This document shows positions 8,715-16,933 of a DNA stretch of 64,000 bases, piece by piece (position 1 is the first letter of the stretch; each line of letters opens with the position of its first letter). Below the pieces are notes generated by a model. It searched no databases. It worked only from the letters and a program-made list of their open reading frames with translations, and had not been told where the DNA came from. The position numbers and the translations under genes are program-made. This stretch comes from Burkholderiales bacterium (lineage in GTDB: Bacteria > Pseudomonadota > Gammaproteobacteria > Burkholderiales > Burkholderiaceae_C): the NCBI GenBank assembly GCA_016703325.1, contig JADJCH010000001.1, positions 186,001 through 250,000 on the forward strand, written 5' to 3'.

Positions 8715-9353
8715 GTGACGGCTGCTGCCGCCCGGCGGCGCAGCCTGCTGCTCGGTCTGGGAGGCGGGTTGCTCATCGCGGGGACCGCAGTGTCCTGGAA
8801 GGCATTGCGGCGTCCCCCCGCCCTGCCTGACGGGGTGGACGCACCACCCCACCCGGGCGCAACCCGGATCGACGACGCCCGGCCCCTGCCGGACTTCCGG
8901 CTGGACAGTCCCCGGGGCCCTCTGACACGGGCCTGGCTGCAAGGGCGCTGGACGGTGCTCTTCTTCGGCTACACCCATTGTCCGGATGTGTGCCCCACCG
9001 CGCTGGCCCTGATGGCCGAGGTGAACCGGCAGATGCAGCCGTCGCAGCGTCCTCAGGTGCTGTTTGTTTCGGTGGATCCGCAGCGTGACACGACCGCGCT
9101 GCTGGCCGAGTACGTGCCTGCGTTCGACCCGGACTTCCTTGGGGCCACCGGTCAGGACCCCGAAGTGGCGCCGCTGCTGCGCCATCTGGGGGCGCAGTTC
9201 ACCCGGCACCCGCCTTCAGCGTCGGGCTTTTACACCGTGGACCACACCGCCGGGCTGTTCCTGATCGATCCGCAGGCGCGGCTGAAGGCGGTGTTCACCC
9301 CGCCCCATGACAGCGTTGCGGTGCTGGCCGATCTGCGCGCCTGGATTCAGTGA
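8715..9353 (+). CDS. SCO1/SenC-type copper chaperone (third of three)
   Basis: Thioredoxin-fold copper chaperone closing the oxidase operon. It begins with GTG only 4 bases after the subunit I stop, so it is translated from the same message. An Arg-rich start followed by a single hydrophobic helix (SLLLGLGGGLLIAGTAV) forms an N-terminal anchor. The metal site is CPDVC at residues 89-93 and the distal His is in TVDHTA; the fold continues with LFVSVDPQRDT, the usual SCO signature. It resembles the minus-strand SCO at 921-1586 (same CPDVC and VDHTA motifs) more than the CDGTC protein upstream. Length 212 aa. Its end overlaps the next, convergent gene by 7 bases. Confidence 0.92.
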   Translation: MTAAAARRRSLLLGLGGGLLIAGTAVSWKALRRPPALPDGVDAPPHPGATRIDDARPLPDFRLDSPRGPLTRAWLQGRWTVLFFGYTHCPDVCPTALALMAEVNRQMQPSQRPQVLFVSVDPQRDTTALLAEYVPAFDPDFLGATGQDPEVAPLLRHLGAQFTRHPPSASGFYTVDHTAGLFLIDPQARLKAVFTPPHDSVAVLADLRAWIQ

Positions 9354-10780
9354 CCGCTGTGGCCGCTGCGGCGCCCGGGCCCCATGGCCTTCAGGCAGAC
9401 CAGCACGAACATCAGACCGCCGACGATCGCGATCAGCCCACCCAGGCCCATCATGCCCATGCCGATGCGCTCGGGCAGGCCCAGCAGCACCTGCTCGCTG
9501 CCGGCCACCTTGCGCTGCACCCCGTAGCCACCTGACCAGGCCAGACCGAGGATGTGCATCAGCTGGCCACCGCCATAGACCAGCGGTTGCCAGCGCGCCA
9601 GCCGGGCCTCCGGGGCACGGAAGCCCAGCCGCGGCAGCATCAGGTAGGCCCAGCCCATGAAGGCCAGCGTCACGCCGACGATGGACCCGTGGTAGTGCGC
9701 CGGCACCACCACATTGACGCCGCGGATCAGGAAGGCCAGCACCCCGCCAGTGACAAACAGCAGCAGCGAGGCCAGCAGCGCTGAACGCGCCGGACCGGCC
9801 GGTTGCCGCCACAGCCAGGGCAAGGCGGCCAGCACCACCCCCATCAGCGGCAGCATGGCCAGGTGGCCCCAGCGCATCAGCTCGGCAAAGCCGGCCATCT
9901 GATCGCCGCTGCCCACCGGCGCCTGAACCAGCAACCAGGGCAGCACCAGCAGGGGCAGCCCGGCCAGCGCCATGCCGCGGCCCAGCAACTCCGGCCCCGC
10001 GCGCAGCGGTGCCCCCAGCTGGGTGAGCAGCCACAGCCAGGCCAGCAGGGCCAGCAGTGCATGCTGGAACTGCAGCACATGGCCTGCGCCCCAGAACAGC
10101 AGCTCAAAATAGGCCGCACCCTGTCCTGCGGGCAGTTGCCAGGCCGTCCAGGCCCAGGTCAGCCAGGCCAGCACACCGGCGGCCAGGCTGGCCCACAGCC
10201 CGGTCTTCAGCAGGGCAGACCATCGGCCCGCCGGGTCAGTGTCAAAACCGCAGGCCAGCGCACGCAACATCGTCAGCCCGAAGCCGGCGCCGCACAAGGC
10301 CAGTCCGGTCATGAACAGCGGTTGGTCCAGCACCGGGATGTAGTTGTTCAGCAAAGGCTGCGCGTCGGGCGCAAACGGGGAGATCGTCATGGCCAGTGTG
10401 CCCGCCGCCGCCAGTGACCAGCCGACCCAGCCCAGGGCGACGGCCCGCTCGCGGGTCCACTGCGTCCAGACCGTGGCGGCGAAGGCCATGAACCAGATCA
10501 GCACCGACAGGTCCACATGCACCACCAGTGCAGCGCGGAACAGGTCGCGCAGCGGAAACACGGCGGCAATGCCCGGCGTGCGCGACAGCACCAGCACGAT
10601 GGCCAGCAGGCCGGAGCCGATCAGTGCGGCCACCCCCAGCCAGAGGTGCGCACGCGCCAGCCGCCGCGCCGCCCCCTGGGGCAGCGCGCCGACATCAACA
10701 CGGCTGGACGTGGATGCCGGTCCCGGGACTGGCGAGAGGCCGTCGGTGTCAAGCGGATGGGGCAGGGCGGCTTCGGCCAT
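9347..10780 (-). CDS. divergent heme-copper oxidase subunit I-like membrane protein
   Basis: Polytopic membrane protein (477 aa, about 12 hydrophobic helices) that resembles CcoN/NorB-type heme-copper oxidase subunit I. Alignable points with CcoN: low-spin heme His in VVHVDLSVLIWF, FWGAGHVLQFQHA at the helix VI CuB histidine, and VVPAHYHGSIVGVTLAFMGW at the helix X heme ligands. The region where CcoN has the CuB pair HH reads APVGSGDQMAG, so I see no intact CuB site. It may be a heme protein without oxygen-reductase activity; function is not known to me. ATG 10780 has GACGAGGAGA upstream; a GTG at 10837 is less likely. It is convergent with the oxidase operon. Confidence 0.75.
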   Translation of the reverse strand: MAEAALPHPLDTDGLSPVPGPASTSSRVDVGALPQGAARRLARAHLWLGVAALIGSGLLAIVLVLSRTPGIAAVFPLRDLFRAALVVHVDLSVLIWFMAFAATVWTQWTRERAVALGWVGWSLAAAGTLAMTISPFAPDAQPLLNNYIPVLDQPLFMTGLALCGAGFGLTMLRALACGFDTDPAGRWSALLKTGLWASLAAGVLAWLTWAWTAWQLPAGQGAAYFELLFWGAGHVLQFQHALLALLAWLWLLTQLGAPLRAGPELLGRGMALAGLPLLVLPWLLVQAPVGSGDQMAGFAELMRWGHLAMLPLMGVVLAALPWLWRQPAGPARSALLASLLLFVTGGVLAFLIRGVNVVVPAHYHGSIVGVTLAFMGWAYLMLPRLGFRAPEARLARWQPLVYGGGQLMHILGLAWSGGYGVQRKVAGSEQVLLGLPERIGMGMMGLGGLIAIVGGLMFVLVCLKAMGPGRRSGHSGH

Positions 10781-10852
10781 CGGCGGTGTCTCCTCGTCTG
10801 CTGTGGCTGCGGTGGGCTGCTGCTGCGAGGGGCCCACCCGCGCGGCGCAGGA

Positions 10853-11776
10853 TTATGGCGAGCGCCGGTGCTGCCTGGCCATGCTGCGCAGGGTATCCAC
10901 CGAGACCTGCGTTTCGGCGGCCACCGGCACCCGGGGGGCGGCGCGCAGCGCATGGCCGTAAACGATCTCGAAGCGCAACTGCAGTCGGCCGTCCGGGGTC
11001 TGCGAACCGCGCAGGCCTTCGGCCAGACCCTGCCGCATGGCTTCGTGCCAGCGCGGCGTGCGCAGGCCGGCGAAGCGTTGCGGGGCGGTGTTGCGGCCCA
11101 GCGTGCGCAGCTCGGCCAGCAGGGCCTCGGGGCTCTCCCAAGTCAACGTGAGCTGCTCCATGTCCATCACCGGGTCGCGAAACCCGGCCTGCACCAGTGC
11201 GTCGCCCAGGTCGTGCATGTCCATCCAGGTGCTGCAGGCTGCGCCCCAACCCTGCGCGGCCCAGATCCGGCGCAGCCCGGCCAGGGTGTCCGGCCCAAAA
11301 GCAGAAAACATCAGCATGCCGTTGGTGGGCAGGCGCTCATGCCAACGTGCCAGCAGCGCCGGCAGGTCGTCCACCCAGTGCAGCAGCAGGTTGCTCCAGA
11401 GCATGTCGCCCGGCGTGGGGGTCAGATCGTCCGCAGAGGCGGGGCGCAGGCGCTGCCACCAGCGGTTGCGGCCGGGGCGCAGCGGCTGGCCCTCGACGTC
11501 CAGCGCCAGCAGCCGGGCCTGCGGACAGGCGCTGCGCAGCGCGGCCTCTGCCTGGCCCAGCGGCTCGCCCCAGTCCAGGATGCGACGCGGCGGCTCGCGC
11601 AGCAGGCTCAAGCGATCGGCCATGCGCCGGGCCACCTCGCCGGCCAGCCAGGCCGCGGGCGCGGTGTCCAGGTGCCGACGCAGCGCCGCCGCATCGACCC
11701 GGCGAGGGGCAGATGGAGGGGCTGCGCGACGGTCTGCAGGGCCTTCTGCAGGGGCTGGGGCGGGGGTCGGTACCAT
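10853..11776 (-). CDS. BioC-like SAM-dependent methyltransferase
   Basis: Class I methyltransferase-like protein of 307 aa. Relatives are often named BioC, which methylates malonyl-ACP at the start of biotin synthesis. The C-terminal half fits that family: DMLWSNLLLHWVDDLPALL after the nucleotide-binding strands, then GMLMFSAFGPDTLAGLRRIW and FRDPVMDMEQLTLTWESPEALLAELRTLGRN. The SAM-binding motif I is degenerate (ILDWGEPLGQAE rather than a GxGxG loop), so SAM binding, and therefore BioC activity, is uncertain. The start is ATG 11776, only 29 bases from the divergent ComF-type gene. No other biotin genes are nearby. Confidence 0.75.
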   Translation of the reverse strand: MVPTPAPAPAEGPADRRAAPPSAPRRVDAAALRRHLDTAPAAWLAGEVARRMADRLSLLREPPRRILDWGEPLGQAEAALRSACPQARLLALDVEGQPLRPGRNRWWQRLRPASADDLTPTPGDMLWSNLLLHWVDDLPALLARWHERLPTNGMLMFSAFGPDTLAGLRRIWAAQGWGAACSTWMDMHDLGDALVQAGFRDPVMDMEQLTLTWESPEALLAELRTLGRNTAPQRFAGLRTPRWHEAMRQGLAEGLRGSQTPDGRLQLRFEIVYGHALRAAPRVPVAAETQVSVDTLRSMARQHRRSP

Positions 11777-11787
11777 GCTGGCCGGGC

Positions 11788-11795
11788 AGTATAGT
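11788..11795. promoter_or_regulatory. overlapping divergent -10 elements (BioC-like / ComF-type genes)
   Basis: The 29-base gap holds AGTATAGT, which reads TATAGT on the plus strand (11790-11795) and TATACT on the minus strand (11793-11788). Both are one mismatch from the sigma-70 consensus. If used, each transcript would start only a few bases before its ATG. No good -35 is visible, since both would fall inside coding sequence. Confidence 0.4.
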
Positions 11796-11805
11796 GAGCC
11801 GCACC

Positions 11806-12594
11806 ATGTCCCGCCTGCACACTGTTTCCCCTCCCGTTGCCCCTGCCATCGGGACCGAAGCGGCCAGCCCGGGTGGTGTGGCCGGCTGGCTGCGGCAGGC
11901 CCGGCGCTGGGCAGGCAGCAGCTGCCAGGTCTGCCGGCGCTGGCAGACCGACGCCCTGTGTGTGGACTGCCTGGGCCGCTTCGCCCCGGCGCGGCCGCGC
12001 TGCCGGGGCTGTGCCATCGTGCTGCCGCACCCGGAGGTGGAGTTCTGCGGGCGTTGCCTGAGGGAGCCCTCCGCACTCACCGCGGTGGTGGCTGCGCTGG
12101 ACTACGGATTTCCCTGGGACCGACTGATCTCCCGCTTCAAGTTCCACGCTGCTCCGGAGTTGGCTGGTGATCTGGCCGACCTGCTGACCGGGGCCGTTGC
12201 CCCGGCGCTGCGATCCGGCTGGCTGGAGCGTCCCGAGTGGGTGCTGCCGGTGCCGCTGTCGCCGCAACGCCTGCGCGAGCGCGGCTACAACCAGGCTTGG
12301 GAGTTGGCGCGGCGGGTGGCCCGGGCCCAGGGTCTGTCGGCCCGAGCGGACCTGCTGGTCAAGTTGCGCGAGGGCGCCCACCAGGCCGAACTGAGCCGCG
12401 AGGAGAGGCTGCACAATCTGGCCGCCGCCTTCGCCACCGAACCCCAGGCCCGTCCTCTGCTGGCCGGCGCCCGCGTGGCCTTGGTGGACGACGTGATGAC
12501 CACCGGAGCCACCCTTCAGGAGCTGGCCCGCACCCTGCTGCGTGCCGGGGCATCCCAGGTGCAGGGATGGGTGCTGGCGCGCACGCCCGAGTGA
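11806..12594 (+). CDS. ComF/GntX-type phosphoribosyltransferase family protein
   Basis: Double zinc-ribbon protein with a type I phosphoribosyltransferase domain, as in ComF of competent Gram-positives and GntX/YhgH of Proteobacteria; in ComF the protein helps internalise transforming DNA. Four cysteine pairs at residues about 38-88 (CQVC, CVDC, CRGC, CGRC) form the zinc domain. A conserved basic stretch LPVPLSPQRLRERGYNQAW follows, then the PRPP-binding loop VALVDDVMTTGATL near residues 224-237. Length is 262 aa from ATG 11806. The enzymatic reaction is not established. The comM gene elsewhere in this window is another transformation-related gene, but the two are not linked. Confidence 0.88.
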   Translation: MSRLHTVSPPVAPAIGTEAASPGGVAGWLRQARRWAGSSCQVCRRWQTDALCVDCLGRFAPARPRCRGCAIVLPHPEVEFCGRCLREPSALTAVVAALDYGFPWDRLISRFKFHAAPELAGDLADLLTGAVAPALRSGWLERPEWVLPVPLSPQRLRERGYNQAWELARRVARAQGLSARADLLVKLREGAHQAELSREERLHNLAAAFATEPQARPLLAGARVALVDDVMTTGATLQELARTLLRAGASQVQGWVLARTPE

Positions 12595-12640
12595 CGTTCA
12601 ACTTCCTGGCCCTGGCCCGAGACACAGCCCCTGTCCCTTC

Positions 12641-13114
12641 ATGTTCCGCATCGTCCTGGTCCATCCCGAGATCCCGCCCAACACCGGCAACGTCATCCGC
12701 CTGGCGGCCAACACCGGCTGCGAGCTGCACCTGATCGAGCCGCTGGGCTTCTTGATGGAAGACAAGCTGCTGCGGCGTGCCGGGCTGGACTACCACGAGT
12801 ACGCCGACCTGCGCCGTCACGCCAGCTGGGAGGCCTTCGTGAATGCCTGCCGGCCCGACCCATCGCGGGCCTTCGCCTTCACCACCCGCGGCAGCCGCCG
12901 ACCCACCGACGTGGCCTGGCGGCCCGGCGACTGGCTGGTGTTCGGCAGCGAGACCGCCGGCCTGCCCCCGGCGCTGCGCGACCACTGGTTTGCCGAGCCG
13001 CAGCGCCTGCGCCTGCCGATGCGCGCCGGCCAGCGCAGCTTGAACCTGAGCAACGCGGTGGCGGTGTCGGTGTTCGAGGCCTGGCGGCAGCAGGGGTTTG
13101 AGGGGGCGGGTTGA
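12641..13114 (+). CDS. trmL: tRNA (cytidine/uridine-34) 2'-O-methyltransferase TrmL
   Basis: Small SPOUT-class enzyme that methylates the ribose of the wobble base in certain leucine tRNAs, using SAM bound in a trefoil knot. The 157 aa protein shows the whole family pattern: RIVLVHPEIPPNTGNVIRLA at the start, LHLIEPLGF, LDYHEY, the knot strand DWLVFGSETAGLP, and the C-terminal LRLPMRAGQRSLNLSNAV that closes the SAM pocket. It follows the ComF-type gene by 46 bases on the same strand and converges with the hicAB pair, whose end lies 16 bases away. Confidence 0.95.
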   Translation: MFRIVLVHPEIPPNTGNVIRLAANTGCELHLIEPLGFLMEDKLLRRAGLDYHEYADLRRHASWEAFVNACRPDPSRAFAFTTRGSRRPTDVAWRPGDWLVFGSETAGLPPALRDHWFAEPQRLRLPMRAGQRSLNLSNAVAVSVFEAWRQQGFEGAG

Positions 13115-13130
13115 TGCAAGTTGCCTGGTA

Positions 13131-13472
13131 TCAGCGACTGGCCGCCTGATCCAGGACCTGTGCCGCCCATTGATTGAAGCTGACCCCTTCGACCTGCGCC
13201 CGGGCGCTGGCACGGGCGTGGATTTCGGGTGGCAGGCGCAGCATCACTCTTCCCGAGTAGGGTTTGTCAGGCGCCTGGCCGAGCTGCCGGCAAGCGGCCA
13301 GGTAGTTGTCGACGGCCTCATGGAAAGCGGCCTCCAACTCGACGACCGACGCACCATGAAATCCGACGATGTCGCGCAGGCCAGCGACATGTCCCACAAA
13401 CAGGCGGTCCTCGGCGTCGAACTCGACCCGCGCGCTGTAACCGAGGTACTGCATGGTGTCGCTTCTGCTCAT
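13131..13472 (-). CDS. hicB: HicB-type antitoxin
   Basis: Antitoxin of a type II toxin-antitoxin pair that binds the HicA mRNA interferase and, in most systems, represses its own operon. The N-terminal half (residues 1-60) is the degenerate RNase H-like HicB fold: YLGYSARVEFDAEDRLFVGHVAGLRDIVGFHG. The C-terminus (PYSGRVMLRLPPEIHARASARAQVEGVSFNQWAAQVL) is a ribbon-helix-helix DNA-binding segment, the Arc/MetJ-like form of HicB. ATG 13472 is chosen because it overlaps the hicA stop in the 4-base form ATGA, giving 113 aa; the frame stays open further upstream without homology. Confidence 0.92.
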   Translation of the reverse strand: MSRSDTMQYLGYSARVEFDAEDRLFVGHVAGLRDIVGFHGASVVELEAAFHEAVDNYLAACRQLGQAPDKPYSGRVMLRLPPEIHARASARAQVEGVSFNQWAAQVLDQAASR

Positions 13473-13723
13473 GGTGTGATTCCCAACGCCTTCAAGAACT
13501 GTCGCGCATCGCGAACCCGATACCGCAAGGCATCCTTGTTCGGGTGCGGGCGATGAAAGTAAGCACGCAGTCCGTTCTTCTCGAAAGTGACGGAAGAACC
13601 TGCGCCTTCGACCATCGCACAGCCCACCGCCACCAACAGGGCTTCGATGCGTCGCCACTCGATGGCACCGTTCGCAGGCTCAGCAAACACGGCCGACAAG
13701 GTCTTGCGGTGGGCGCTGTTCAT
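13469..13723 (-). CDS. hicA: HicA-type toxin (mRNA interferase family)
   Basis: Small dsRNA-binding-fold toxin, 84 aa, first gene of the hicA-hicB pair. The tail VTFEKNGLRAYFHRPHPNKDALRYRVRDARQFLKALGI is characteristic of a proteobacterial HicA subgroup. Classical HicA toxins carry the catalytic His in a G-S-H motif; here the equivalent stretch reads GAGSSVTF with no His. Two histidines in FHRPHP are the only ones near the fold core, so activity cannot be assumed. It starts at ATG 13723 in a short gap before the ABC ATPase gene on the same strand. Confidence 0.88.
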   Translation of the reverse strand: MNSAHRKTLSAVFAEPANGAIEWRRIEALLVAVGCAMVEGAGSSVTFEKNGLRAYFHRPHPNKDALRYRVRDARQFLKALGITP

Positions 13724-13759
13724 GCAACGATGATATCGAAAAGTGATGCCAAAGTGGGC

Positions 13760-14471
<712 letters not shown>

Positions 14472-14479
<8 letters not shown>

Positions 14480-15572
14480 GGCGCAACGCCTCCAGCGGCT
14501 GCATGCGCCAGAGCACCAGGGCCGGCCAGGCCAGCGACAGCGTGCCGACGCCGAACACCAGAGTGAATGAGGTCAGCACCTGAGCCGTGCCCAGGTGCAG
14601 CGGCAGCCAGCCGAAGCCCACCGTCTCCAGCCGGTTGACGCCGTGCAGCAGCGCCAGGCCGAAGCCGTTGCCCAGCAGGGCTCCGACGCCGCACAGCAGC
14701 GCAGTCTCGGCCGCCAGCAGGCGCAGCACCCGCCAAGGGGTCCAGCCGATGGCCATCAGGATGCCGATCTCACGGGTGCGCTCAGCCAGCGCCATGGTCA
14801 GCATGTTCACCACCACCAGCCCGGTGCCCAGCAGCACCACCACCGCGATGGTGCCGACGAAGGCGTCCACCACCCGCAGCAGCCGCACCGCGCCGGCGAA
14901 CTCGGTGCCGGGGATGGCCTTGAGCGAGGGGAAGTCCCGCCCCACCTCGTCAATGATGCGTGCGGTGGCGGCGCGGTCGCCGGTGCTCACCAGCGCCAGG
15001 GTGTAGGAGCGCGGGCCGCCATCTTGTGCGTAGAGGCGCTGCACCGGGCCGATCTCGCCCATCAGCCCGCCGTCGAACAGCCGGCTGCCGGTGCGGTAGA
15101 TGCCGGCCACGCGCAGGCTGCGCCCACCCACTTCCACCGCTTGTCCGATGCCCAGGCCCAGACGTTGTGCGGCGATTTCGCCCAGTGTCACCTCGTTTTG
15201 ACCCGGCTCGAAGTGACGCCCTGCCACCAGGCCGATGCGCTGCGCAAAACCAGGGGTGACGCCCAGCAGCATGGCATAGGCGCTCCAGCGCTCGTTGAGG
15301 GTGCCCATCACCATCGGCGACAGGGCCGCGCCGTAGCGTTGCCGCAGCGTGGCCATCTGCGCCTCCGTGATCTTGGACGAGAAGGGCGAGGGGGCGCGCT
15401 TCTCGTGGATCACCACGTCGAACTGGTAGCGGCCGATCGCCGAGGCGATCTGCTGGCGCAGGTCGGCGGTGATCGCGGTGGCCGCCGCAAACAGCCCGAC
15501 CCCGGCGGCGATGCCCAGCACCGTCATCAGGCTGCGCACCCGGGCGCGCAGCAGGTTGCGCCAGAAGATCAT
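14472..15572 (-). CDS. ABC transporter permease (FtsX/MacB family)
   Basis: Membrane subunit of a MacB-like ABC system: one N-terminal helix (SLMTVLGIAAGVGLFAAATAI), a large periplasmic domain (about residues 40-240), and three C-terminal helices in the FtsX domain (IAVVVLLGTGLVVVNMLTMA; ALLCGVGALLGNGFGLALL; VLTSFTLVFGVGTLSLAWPA). At 366 aa it fits single-permease systems; no membrane-fusion protein or outer-membrane channel is beside it, so it is not a complete efflux pump. It follows the lipoprotein gene by 22 bases and overlaps the ATPase gene. The likely substrate is unknown; a role in moving or presenting the adjacent lipoprotein is only an inference from order. Confidence 0.85.
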
Positions 15573-15594
15573 CGTGTCGCAGCCTCTTGACCCC

Positions 15595-16623
15595 TCAGTT
15601 GGCGCAGGCCGGCAGCCCTTCGGTGTAGGGCGTGCCGTTGACCGTCAGCGTGGCCTGCATCGTGACACCGGGAACCAGCGTGACCACCGCCTGCGAGCCG
15701 TTGGCGCCACTGAAGGTCAGCGCGCCGGCGGTGTAGGCCCCGGTGGAGTCGGTTTCGATGCGGGTGGGCGTGGCGATCTCGAAGGACTCGCCGTTGGAGC
15801 GGTGGCCCCGGCCGCTCATCGCCAGACTGGAGCCGCCGGAGGGGGTGTCGTACGAGCTGATCGACCAGTTCGCCTGCCGGTAGGTTTTGCCGGTGAGGTT
15901 GTTGCTGCGCAGCATCTCCTGCACGGTGAAGCGGTCTGGCGACGCTGAGGTCGGGCTGCCGCCGGGAACACCCACCTGGTAGGCCAGGCCGCTGAAGCTC
16001 ACCGACTCGTCCGACAGCACCGCGCCGCCGCTGGCGGCACGCACCTGCGTGCGCAGGCCGTCCGGGCTTTCCGCGGCGATGCGGCTGGTGACGTTGACGC
16101 CGTTGACCGTGCTGCGCGTGACCGACAGGGTCACGCTGCCGCTGACCACCTCCTGCGCTCCGGTGTCGGTGTTGAGTTCGCAGTAGTTGGTGAACACCAG
16201 CGCGCCGCTGGACGTGGTGCCGCCGCTGCTGTCCTCGGTCATCTCGTACTTGCCGCCGCAATCGCCGTTTTCGACCAGCGGGTCGCCCGCGGCCATGGCC
16301 TGCATGCGGCCCTGCATCAGGCGGCGTTCACGCTGCATCTGTGCCAGTCCCAGTGCCCGGCTCACGAGCGCCGAGCTGCCGGCCCGCGGGGCTGCCGCAG
16401 AGGTGGAGCTGGGGTTGCACAGCGACACGAAGGAGGACGCGTCCGCCGCAGCGGTCTTGACCGTGTCGGCGCTGATCTGAGTGGGGGCGGCGGTGTCGGT
16501 GTCGTCCGAGTCCCCGCCACCTCCGCCGCCGCAGGAGGCGGCCAGCCAGGCCAGACTCAGCGCAGCCACGGCCGCGCCAGCGATGCGGGTGCGGGAACCG
16601 AAGGGATGTTTCAGGGCAGCCAT
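15595..16623 (-). CDS. uncharacterised lipoprotein with poly-Gly linker
   Basis: I do not recognise this protein (342 aa). It has a signal peptide ending in a lipobox (WLAASC), followed directly by six glycines and an acidic DSDDTDT stretch, a common tether in betaproteobacterial lipoproteins. The rest is rich in Ser, Thr, Gly and Ala, mostly predicted beta strand, with isolated cysteines (SLCNP, GDCGG, NYCEL, LPACAN) that could form disulfides. It is the first gene of the unit with the ABC permease and ATPase downstream, starting at ATG 16623. No enzymatic motif is visible. It may be the substrate or partner of the ABC pair. Confidence 0.8.
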   Translation of the reverse strand: MAALKHPFGSRTRIAGAAVAALSLAWLAASCGGGGGGDSDDTDTAAPTQISADTVKTAAADASSFVSLCNPSSTSAAAPRAGSSALVSRALGLAQMQRERRLMQGRMQAMAAGDPLVENGDCGGKYEMTEDSSGGTTSSGALVFTNYCELNTDTGAQEVVSGSVTLSVTRSTVNGVNVTSRIAAESPDGLRTQVRAASGGAVLSDESVSFSGLAYQVGVPGGSPTSASPDRFTVQEMLRSNNLTGKTYRQANWSISSYDTPSGGSSLAMSGRGHRSNGESFEIATPTRIETDSTGAYTAGALTFSGANGSQAVVTLVPGVTMQATLTVNGTPYTEGLPACAN

Positions 16624-16933
16624 GCACGGACCTCACTTTCGATGATTGCGATCACTGTGCGAGGGGGCGGGTGCCCGGGGGCCGCGGTGTCGGGGCCCTG
16701 AACTGCCACGTCCCTCGACAAGGTCAGTCTGTCCCAGTTGATACACCCGGCCCTATGCGCTGGATCAACCCGCGGCGCTGCCATGGACCGCGGCCCCCGC
16801 AGAGCAGGGGAAATTCACGCGCCGGACATGAAAACTCCACCGGCAGCCGGTGCTCGCAGCAGGTGGACGGTGGTGCCTCGGCAGGAGCGGGCTGCGACCG
16901 CGGACCTGCGCGGGCCGGGGCGCTCGGTCAGTG
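16624..16933. other. 310-base noncoding spacer
   Basis: Lies between the start of the lipoprotein gene and the stop of gpsA, both on the minus strand, so it should hold the lipoprotein-ABC promoter and any gpsA terminator. I see no convincing -35/-10 pair, strong hairpin with T-run, or RNA gene. Short frames here have no recognisable protein features. Confidence 0.5.

Noticed and set aside
7097..8776. Long minus-strand open frame across oxidase subunit I
   Set aside because: Its translation is His/Arg/Gln-rich and low in hydrophobic order. The plus strand encodes a full catalytic subunit with all metal ligands.
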